NCBI GenBank assembly: GCA_003452935.1
Contig: DMMY01000027.1
Location: 124,001 to 188,000 of the forward strand
Source of the DNA: Elusimicrobiota bacterium
Lineage (GTDB): Bacteria > Elusimicrobiota > Elusimicrobia > UBA1565 > UBA9628
DNA length: 64,000 nucleotides
Direction of reading: 5' to 3'
A program made the translations under genes and the position numbers. Shown here one piece after another: positions 58,499 to 64,000 of this stretch. The notes beneath the pieces are model-generated. The model did no database searches. It was not told the origin of the DNA and saw nothing but the letters and a program-made list of their open reading frames with translations. Numbering within the stretch: position 1 is the first letter of the stretch; every line of letters starts with the position of its first letter.

Positions 58499-60126
58499 GA
58501 AATCCGCTGCTTGGCCCAGACCGCGAGCTTTTCCCGGAATATCTTGGCATTATGCCGGATGTCGACCGGAAACGCCGGGTGAAACAGGATGGTCCGTATG
58601 CGCCGGGTGTGCGCGAAACGCGCGCCCAGTTCCAGAAGCTCGGCGCGGATGCTCGAGACATCCGCGGCGCCCGGCTCCAGCTCCACGCACAAAACCGGGA
58701 CTTGCCCGCCCGGGATTTGCACTCCCACCAACGCGCTGCGCCGCACTTGGGGGTGGCTGTTGAACACGCCCTCGCAGGGGATGGTGAAGAGGGTCTCTAC
58801 GGAAGTGATCACGCGCTGGCTCTTGCGGCCGCAGAACCAAAGGCGGTCTTTCTCGTCGATGTAGCCCAGATCCCCCATGCGGTGCCGGACCGAGCCGTCA
58901 GGCTCAGGGATCTTGGCCAAGGCCGTGGCGTTCGGATCGCGGAAATACTCCCGGGTGACGACCGGCCCCTTGGCCGTGATCTCGCCGATGCAACCGCGCG
59001 GCAGTTCCAGGTCGGCGGACCATGACGAGATGGCGGAGTCGTCGATCCTGATGATGCGCGCCTCCATGCCCGGCCAAGTCCGGCCCACGCACACGCCTCG
59101 GCCTTGGGCGGTCAAGGCCGCGCCGTCGCGCAGGAGTTCCGAGCTGGAGACGTGCGCCAGGGGCAGGGCCTCGGTCGCGCCGTAGGGCGTATGCACCTCG
59201 GCTCCGGGGCGGAGCATACGGACCATCCGCTCCAGCACCCGCGCCGGGACAGGAGCCCCGGCGCAAATGACGCGCTTCAAGCTGGGCAGCATGACGCCGT
59301 GCCTCTCGCCGAACCGGCCCACGGCGTCCAGGAGCGCCGGCGAGCCGAAAAGCTGGACCGCGCCGTATTTCTGTACGGGGCGCACGATCTCGAGAGGATC
59401 GACCCGGGCCGGCCGCGTCGGGTCCATGCGCGGGATCACGGCGCTCAAGCCCAGGGCCACGTCGAAAAGCGCGAAAAGCGGGAATGTGGGGATAGAATAG
59501 TCGCCTGGAGTTATGCCGAAGCGCTCCGCCAGCATCCGGGCCTGATGGCAGAAAATCGAATGGGTATAGACCGCGCCCTTGGGAGCGCCGGTGCTCCCGG
59601 ACGTGAAGAGGATCGCGGCCGCGTCGTCCGGCCTAGGCCGCGGCATGGCCGCGGGCGACTCTCGTCCCAAGCGCCTTAAGTCCTGCAGCGTCAAACCTCC
59701 CCAGAACCAAGGCCGGCCGGCCGTGACCCTAATCCTTAGGCTGCCGCGGGCCCACCCTCCGGCCAGCCGCGCCAAATGGGCCTTCTCCGAACCGATGAAG
59801 GCTTGGGGCTCGGCTTGCGCCAGGCAGCGCCCCATGTTCTTCCACCCGATGCCCGGATCGATGAGCACGGGCACGGCCCCGGCCCGAAAAAGCGCGAAGG
59901 TCAAGGCCGCGAAATCCATGCCCGGAGGCGCCAGCAAGGCCGCGCGCATGCCCGGACCCACGCCCGCGCGGATCAATCCCGCGGCCAGGATGGCGGAATC
60001 GTCGTCCAGCTGGCGAAAAGTCATGGATTTTCGCCCAGCCAGAATCGCGGGCCGCTGCCCGACTCGGGCCGCGGTCTCGGCCAGCAGATCGGAGACGCTC
60101 TCAGCGCGTGACAGGATGCCGCTCAA
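58495..60126 (-). CDS. oleC: OleC: beta-lactone synthetase
   Basis: 543-aa AMP-forming ligase family. AAILFTSGSTGAPKGAVYTH, TPYGATEALPL, MGDLGYIDEKDRLWFCGRKSQRV, and Lys in RHNAKIFREK. OleC turns the beta-hydroxy acid from OleD into a beta-lactone. I place the start at a TTG (60126) five bases after AGAGG, inside the end of oleB. The next upstream ATG would add 45 residues of low-quality sequence antisense-like in composition. A shorter start is possible. Confidence 0.88.
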   Translation of the reverse strand: MSGILSRAESVSDLLAETAARVGQRPAILAGRKSMTFRQLDDDSAILAAGLIRAGVGPGMRAALLAPPGMDFAALTFALFRAGAVPVLIDPGIGWKNMGRCLAQAEPQAFIGSEKAHLARLAGGWARGSLRIRVTAGRPWFWGGLTLQDLRRLGRESPAAMPRPRPDDAAAILFTSGSTGAPKGAVYTHSIFCHQARMLAERFGITPGDYSIPTFPLFALFDVALGLSAVIPRMDPTRPARVDPLEIVRPVQKYGAVQLFGSPALLDAVGRFGERHGVMLPSLKRVICAGAPVPARVLERMVRMLRPGAEVHTPYGATEALPLAHVSSSELLRDGAALTAQGRGVCVGRTWPGMEARIIRIDDSAISSWSADLELPRGCIGEITAKGPVVTREYFRDPNATALAKIPEPDGSVRHRMGDLGYIDEKDRLWFCGRKSQRVITSVETLFTIPCEGVFNSHPQVRRSALVGVQIPGGQVPVLCVELEPGAADVSSIRAELLELGARFAHTRRIRTILFHPAFPVDIRHNAKIFREKLAVWAKQRIS

Positions 60127-60985
60127 GAAAACCTCTGACCAGGGGAATGATCCGGTCGCCGGAGTCCTCGAGCACGTAATGTCCCGAGTCCGGGAACCGG
60201 TGCACCTCGGCCCTCGGGAACCGGCGGATCCATTCCTCGAGGAAATGCCGATCGAAAACAAAATCCTTTTCCCCCCAGCAAATCAGCATGGGGACTTGCG
60301 TGAAGCGCTCCAGACTCTCCTGCACCTGCCTGACCAGCGCATGCGCCCTCTCACCGGGCGCCAGGGGGATGTCCTCGACGAATCGCTGGACCGCTATCCG
60401 ATTGGCCCAGCTGTCATAAGGCTCCAGATAAAAACGCCGAAGTCCGGCGCTCAAACGGCGCCGCTTGCAGCCCAGATGACTGGCGGCCCAGGCAAAGGCA
60501 TTGAGCCCGCGCACCAGCAGGGCGCCCAGGGGATTGCGGCAAGCCCGCAGCAACCAAGGGAATCTTTTCCCTGGCGGCATGAGGAAAGCGGCCGTGTTGA
60601 GAATCACAAGACGGCTCACGCGTTCCGGCCTGCGCGCCGCATAGGCCATGCCGATCATGCCGCCCCAATCATGCAGGACCAAGGTCAGCCGCTCCCGCGC
60701 GCCAATGCCATCGAGGAGGCTCTCCAGATCGTCGACGCGGCTCTCTAGAGTATAGTCATAGACATCGTCGCCAGGCTTGCTGGAAAGGCCGCAGCCCATA
60801 TGATCCGGAACGATGACGCGGCACGAATCGCTCAAGGCCTGGGCCAAATCCCGGAAATAGATCGACCACGTGGGGTTGCCATGCACCATGACTACCGGAT
60901 CGCCCGAGCCCGAGTCCAGATAATGCTGCCTTAAAGAACCGCGCTGCAAAAAGTGGCTTTCAAATGGGAGAGCCGGATGCTTCAA
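60101..60985 (-). CDS. oleB: OleB: beta-lactone decarboxylase (alpha/beta hydrolase)
   Basis: About 294 aa, haloalkane-dehalogenase-like fold. HGNPTW oxyanion motif, nucleophile Asp106 in LVLHDWGG, and His near 268 in DSGHYVLED. Removes CO2 from the beta-lactone to leave the cis-olefin. The proposed TTG at 60985, seven bases after AGGAG, gives the usual short N-terminus (LPFESHFL...HYLDSG). A GTG 21 bases upstream is the alternative. It overlaps oleC by 26 bases. Confidence 0.88.
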   Translation of the reverse strand: MKHPALPFESHFLQRGSLRQHYLDSGSGDPVVMVHGNPTWSIYFRDLAQALSDSCRVIVPDHMGCGLSSKPGDDVYDYTLESRVDDLESLLDGIGARERLTLVLHDWGGMIGMAYAARRPERVSRLVILNTAAFLMPPGKRFPWLLRACRNPLGALLVRGLNAFAWAASHLGCKRRRLSAGLRRFYLEPYDSWANRIAVQRFVEDIPLAPGERAHALVRQVQESLERFTQVPMLICWGEKDFVFDRHFLEEWIRRFPRAEVHRFPDSGHYVLEDSGDRIIPLVRGFLERHPVTR

Positions 60986-61030
60986 GAAAGGACTCCTAAC
61001 CACAACGGCAAGGCCACCCCTAACGGACAG

Positions 61031-61082
61031 CCGACGCCCCCTCCTCGGGGGCGTCGGTGGCGCGGCGCCTTTGGCGCCGCGC
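61031..61082. promoter_or_regulatory. Two perfect back-to-back hairpins between oleA and oleB
   Basis: CCGACGCCCCC (61031-61041) pairs with 61047-61057, 11 bp with loop TCCTC. Two bases on, GCGCGGCGCC (61060-61069) pairs with 61073-61082, 10 bp with loop TTT. They fill the 127-bp gap between the oleA stop and the oleB start. They may stabilise the oleA message or act as a leaky terminator to lower oleBCD. Confidence 0.7.
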
Positions 61083-61112
61083 TGGCAAGAACCATCGGAG
61101 ACTCCTCCTTCA

Positions 61113-62126
61113 TTACCACTCCCATCCCAACATAAGGCAGTTAAGGCCGCTGCCGATGCCCAAAAACGCGACCTTGTCGCCTTTCTCAAGGAATCCGCGC
61201 TCCTCGGCTATGGCGGCGGTCAACGGCAAGGACACGGTGCCGATATTGCCCAAATATTCATAGGTCTGAAAATCCTTATCCAGGGGAACTCCCATCTCCG
61301 AAAGGACCTGGCTGCGATGCGGCGCGCCCACTTGATGACAGATCGTCTTATCCACGCTCCCCGCGCTCCAACCCATATCCTTGAGAAAAGCCCGCCAGGT
61401 CTCCCGGCCCAAGGCCACGCCATGCTTGAGCACCGCGGCCGCGTCCGTGGACATGCTGTCCCTATGCCAGCGGCACAGGCCGTAATGCTGAGGCGCGGTC
61501 CGGCAGAGGCCGCCCAGAAGCCTGCGCCCTTGGCGGCCGAAGGAACCGTCCGTCACCAGAACCCCGACCGCGCCGGAGCCGCCCGTCAGGGTGGCGATGG
61601 AAAGGCGGAAATGCTCCATGGAAGGATTTTGGAGCATGCTCGCGATCATGCTGTCGTTGATCTCCCGGGCCGATTCGCAGGACACGACCAGGCCCGCGCG
61701 CATGGCGCCGATCTCTATGGCGTTGGCAAGCTCAAAAATCGCGTTCATGACGCCCAGGCAGGCGTTGGAGAGGTCATAGACCGCGCAAGCCGGACCCGCG
61801 CCCAAGGCGTGGGCCACGGCGCACGCCGTGGCCGGCTCGCTGGCCTCGCGGCAGACCCCGGCATAGATCAGGGCGCCGAGGTCCCGGGCCTGGACATTTC
61901 CCGCCGACAAAGCCTTGCGGCCGGCGCGGATCGCGCCCTCGGAAAGCGGGAAGCCCGGCTCCCACCAGCGACGCTCTCGGATGCCGGTCAGGGCCTCGAG
62001 CTGCCCGGCCTGCATGCCCAAGGCTCGGTACACCGGCGCGACGCGCTCCTCCAGCGCCGACGAAGCGACCACATCTGGAGCCAGCTCGTAGCCGACGGCG
62101 TCAAGGAAGACCTTGGAGTAGCGCAT
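61113..62126 (-). CDS. oleA: OleA: acyl-CoA head-to-head condensing thiolase
   Basis: 337 aa, KAS-III fold. Cys123 in SNACLGVMN, His264 in ICHQVGAPH, Asn294 in YLGNIGTVSLP. REASEPATA near 93-101 has the glutamates expected of OleA, which uses Glu as a base and which FabH lacks. It joins two fatty acyl-CoAs to a beta-keto acid. GAGGAGTAGGG precedes the start. The gene order that follows makes OleA rather than FabH the right call. Confidence 0.9.
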   Translation of the reverse strand: MRYSKVFLDAVGYELAPDVVASSALEERVAPVYRALGMQAGQLEALTGIRERRWWEPGFPLSEGAIRAGRKALSAGNVQARDLGALIYAGVCREASEPATACAVAHALGAGPACAVYDLSNACLGVMNAIFELANAIEIGAMRAGLVVSCESAREINDSMIASMLQNPSMEHFRLSIATLTGGSGAVGVLVTDGSFGRQGRRLLGGLCRTAPQHYGLCRWHRDSMSTDAAAVLKHGVALGRETWRAFLKDMGWSAGSVDKTICHQVGAPHRSQVLSEMGVPLDKDFQTYEYLGNIGTVSLPLTAAIAEERGFLEKGDKVAFLGIGSGLNCLMLGWEW

Positions 62127-62132
62127 ACGCCC

Positions 62133-63008
62133 CTACTCCTCGATCGCGCGGGAAACGCGCTCCACGATATCATCCGCGGCCGGGCCCGCGGCGTTTTTGA
62201 CCGCGATCTCGCAAGCCTGGGCCGGAGTCCGGCCGATGCCCGCGGCGTCCTTGAACCCCGAGATCTTTTTCTGGCCGGCCTCGCCGACGCCGAAGAGCGC
62301 CTCGACGCGCAGGCTCGCCCGGCAGCTTCGCCCCACGTCTACGCCCAGGGCCTGGGCCTGGCCCATATCTTCGGTCCGGACTTCGCCGGAGACCAGGACG
62401 CGGGCCTCGACGGAGACCGCCATAACCGCGTATCCCTTATCCGCGAAGCAGCGCTGAAATTCGGCCTCGGCCAAAGAGCGCAGCCCGGCCTCGCCTCCGG
62501 GAAACCGCACATACACGGACTTCATGGACCGCTCGCGCGCCGCCGCGGCCAGGGCTTCCTTGATGGCCGCCTCGGCGTCCTCGCGGGTCATGGAGCAGCG
62601 CACCCAGTATTCCTGGCGGCGCTCGTCGCGGAATTCGTCGAAGCGTTTGCGGCCGAGCACCGCGTTGAACACGCTGCCGGTCACTGCCTCGATCTTTTCG
62701 TCAGTGACCTCGGAGGCGTTGCTCACCCGCGTCTGCAGTTCGGTCTTGACCTCTCCCTTGACCACGGCGCGCAGCTTGAGTGAGAGCTTCTGCATGGCGT
62801 CGGAGTAGGCGCTGTCGCGGGCCTTCTTGAGGCTCTCGCTGTCGCCCGCCTGGTAGCCGGAGAACCCCACCCCGTCCATGCTCTCGGCCGGGCCCGCGGA
62901 GCCGTCGACCCAGACCGGCCGCTTCGGCGTCGCGGCGCAGGCAGAAATCAGGAGCACCCCCGAAGCCAGGACGGCGCTAACGCCTTTTCTCGATAAAATG
63001 GATGTCAT
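62133..63008 (-). CDS. LPP20-family-like lipoprotein
   Basis: 291 aa with lipobox LLISAC. The first half (SLKKARDSAYSDAMQKLSLKLRAVVKGE) resembles the LPP20/FlgT-like domain of outer-membrane lipoproteins. A second repeat-like half includes YWVRCSMTREDAE. It ends six bases before oleA and is co-directional, so it probably heads the ole operon. That could fit delivery or sensing at the outer membrane, where olefins end up, but this is inference. No Shine-Dalgarno. Confidence 0.75.
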   Translation of the reverse strand: MTSILSRKGVSAVLASGVLLISACAATPKRPVWVDGSAGPAESMDGVGFSGYQAGDSESLKKARDSAYSDAMQKLSLKLRAVVKGEVKTELQTRVSNASEVTDEKIEAVTGSVFNAVLGRKRFDEFRDERRQEYWVRCSMTREDAEAAIKEALAAAARERSMKSVYVRFPGGEAGLRSLAEAEFQRCFADKGYAVMAVSVEARVLVSGEVRTEDMGQAQALGVDVGRSCRASLRVEALFGVGEAGQKKISGFKDAAGIGRTPAQACEIAVKNAAGPAADDIVERVSRAIEE

Positions 63009-63485
63009 TTATGAGCGCGGGGCAGAACTCAGCCTGGACTGGAGCTGTCGGACAAATTCCTCAAGATGCACGTCATCGCCCCTTTGCTTTTGGCTTCGAC
63101 TACGGCCTCATTCCAATTTGAAGCAGCTGTATTTTACCATTTATCAAGTCTCCGGACGGACCTTCCGGAACACGGGCGTCGACCTCGAAAAGACCGGTTT
63201 ACTTGTATCCTTCGGACCCCTGTTTTATCAATGTATTTTTACGCATCGATAAACAGGAGAGGTGCATACGGCGCCGACGGGCCCCGCGATTGAGAAGTCG
63301 AGTTTACTGAATGCCTTGCATGCCGAGAACTGCATATTATCAATACGTTTCTTGATATTTGACCTCAATCGCTGGCGGCACCATGATTTAAAAAAACATC
63401 CTATTGCCAGCGGAATCTTGTCCGAAAATCGACATCATCCTTGCCGCCAGCGCGATTATGTTATAATTCCGCCCAGAGGAACCCC
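63009..63485. other. Divergent intergenic region, 477 bp
   Basis: No gene; AT-richer than the surroundings. CGCTGGCGGCA at 63370-63380 has its exact complement at 63442-63452, the right arm overlapping the -35 zone of the forward promoter. Short stems occur at about 63155 (CCGGA/TCCGG) and 63227. It must contain the promoters for both the LPP20-ole operon and the FlgO-like gene. Confidence 0.5.
63462..63467 (+). promoter_or_regulatory. -10 element of the FlgO-like gene
   Basis: Consensus TATAAT at 63462-63467, with TTGCCG at 63441-63446 only 15 bases ahead as the possible -35. The message would start about 12 bases before the ATG. Confidence 0.5.
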
Positions 63486-64000
63486 ATGAAAAAATCCAGC
63501 AGAATTCCCCTGATTCTTTCTTTAGCAGCAGCCCTGGCAGCCACAGCCTCGGCCGAGCCGCTTGAAAATCTCGCGACCAAACTGGAAGCCGGCCTCAAGG
63601 ACAAGCCGGTCAAGCAGGTCGCGGTCCTGAACTTCGGCTATCACGACGGCGCCAGCAGCAGCGGCTCGACAATCGTCCAGGAACGACTGACCACCTACCT
63701 GGTGCAAGGCGGCAAGCTGCAGGTCGTAGAACGCGGCCTCCTCAAAAAAGCCCTTGAGGAGCTCAAGCTCGAAACGACCGGCGTCATGGATCCCAAGACC
63801 ACCCAGGAACTGGGAAAACTTCTTGGCGCCGAAGCCGTGGTCCTGGGCACGCTCAACGACCTCTCCAAGAAAAAAACCGAGGTCAACGCCCGCGTCATCG
63901 AGACCGCGACGGGCAAGATCCTCGCCGCGGCCCAGGCCAAGATCTCCAGGACCTGGAGCGACGATCCGAGCCAGCCGCAAGGCAACGGCCCCGTGGTCGG
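63486..64000 (+). CDS. FlgO/CsgG-like secreted protein (5' part, cut by window end)
   Basis: 171 residues visible, no stop before the edge. Signal peptide (RIPLILSLAAALAATASA), then KQVAVLNFGYHDG, SSGSTIVQERLTTYLVQGGKLQVVERGLLKKALEELKLE split in blocks, and LGKLLGAEAVVLGTLNDL. This is the alpha/beta fold of FlgO and the CsgG-like surface-assembly proteins. AGAGGA lies ahead of the ATG. LPP20-, FlgO- and FlgT-like proteins often occur together, and an LPP20-type gene lies divergently next to it. Confidence 0.8.
   Translation, partial: MKKSSRIPLILSLAAALAATASAEPLENLATKLEAGLKDKPVKQVAVLNFGYHDGASSSGSTIVQERLTTYLVQGGKLQVVERGLLKKALEELKLETTGVMDPKTTQELGKLLGAEAVVLGTLNDLSKKKTEVNARVIETATGKILAAAQAKISRTWSDDPSQPQGNGPVV

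Noticed and set aside
61113..62126. FabH (fatty-acid initiation) as the identity of the KAS-III gene
   Set aside because: It is followed directly by oleB, oleC and oleD, and has the OleA-type Glu segment; no fab genes are near.
1..64000. tRNA, rRNA or CRISPR array
   Set aside because: I looked for T-loop and anticodon-arm patterns, and for regularly spaced direct repeats, and found none. A covariance-model scan would be decisive.

Overview
The window is 64 kb of GC-rich, densely coded bacterial DNA. The cell was Gram-negative: there are lipoprotein lipoboxes, signal peptides and an outer-membrane beta-barrel ending in Phe. There are no rRNA or tRNA genes to place it taxonomically. The mix suggests an uncultivated, partly anaerobic lineage such as Elusimicrobiota or a deltaproteobacterium-like group: bacterial topoisomerase VI, TPR/transmembrane Ser/Thr kinases, a ferredoxin-dependent 2-oxoacid oxidoreductase, NuoEF/NuoG-type flavin modules and an ole hydrocarbon cluster. 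This placement is inference. I see no phage, integron or CRISPR. The only mobile-like sequences are small palindromic elements.

Layout. 1-1.8 kb is an accessory patch: the 3' tip of a gene and a likely paralog of it, two near-identical strong promoters (one driving a probable ~75-nt RNA, one a probable leaderless secreted protein) and two copies of an ~90-bp terminal-inverted-repeat element. 1.8-20 kb holds catalase, topoisomerase VI (top6B-top6A), an HU protein and an aldo/keto reductase bracketed by two paralogous membrane-anchored proteins, two transmembrane Ser/Thr kinases, a quinone-oxidoreductase-like enzyme, a GspE/PilB ATPase, a TrpB2-type tryptophan synthase beta chain, a cold-shock protein and a lipoprotein FKBP.

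20-37 kb is central redox metabolism: a four-subunit 2-oxoacid:ferredoxin oxidoreductase, a PAS protein, a receiver/PEP-synthase-like hybrid, glutamate dehydrogenase, and an operon of a small Lrp-type domain, a fused NuoE-NuoF subunit and a fused GltD-NuoG/FdhA subunit. Together these would connect ferredoxin, NAD(P)H and amino-acid/2-oxoacid pools. A secreted HExxH peptidase and a repeat-rich 0.5-kb gap follow.

37-50 kb: an alcohol dehydrogenase, a NAD-salvage pair (pncB, nicotinamidase), and then a tight five-gene exopolysaccharide operon: nucleotide-sugar dehydrogenase, PilZ-glycosyltransferase synthase, degenerate deacetylase-like anchor, a 1,212-aa TPR-deacetylase-beta-barrel fusion, and an anchored protein with a possible alpha/alpha fold. 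It resembles a Pga/Bcs-type synthesis and export machine in which the PgaA and PgaB functions are merged in one polypeptide. This is the strongest candidate for an undescribed system here.

50-64 kb: glycogen branching enzyme with 4-alpha-glucanotransferase, an RNase HI with a C-terminal extension, a DUF1460-type protein, a TerC membrane protein, then a reverse-strand operon LPP20-type lipoprotein - oleA - oleB - oleC - oleD - phosphopentomutase-like gene. OleABCD join two acyl chains head-to-head into long-chain olefins. A third terminal-repeat element supplies the stop codon of the last gene. The right edge cuts a FlgO/CsgG-like secreted protein.
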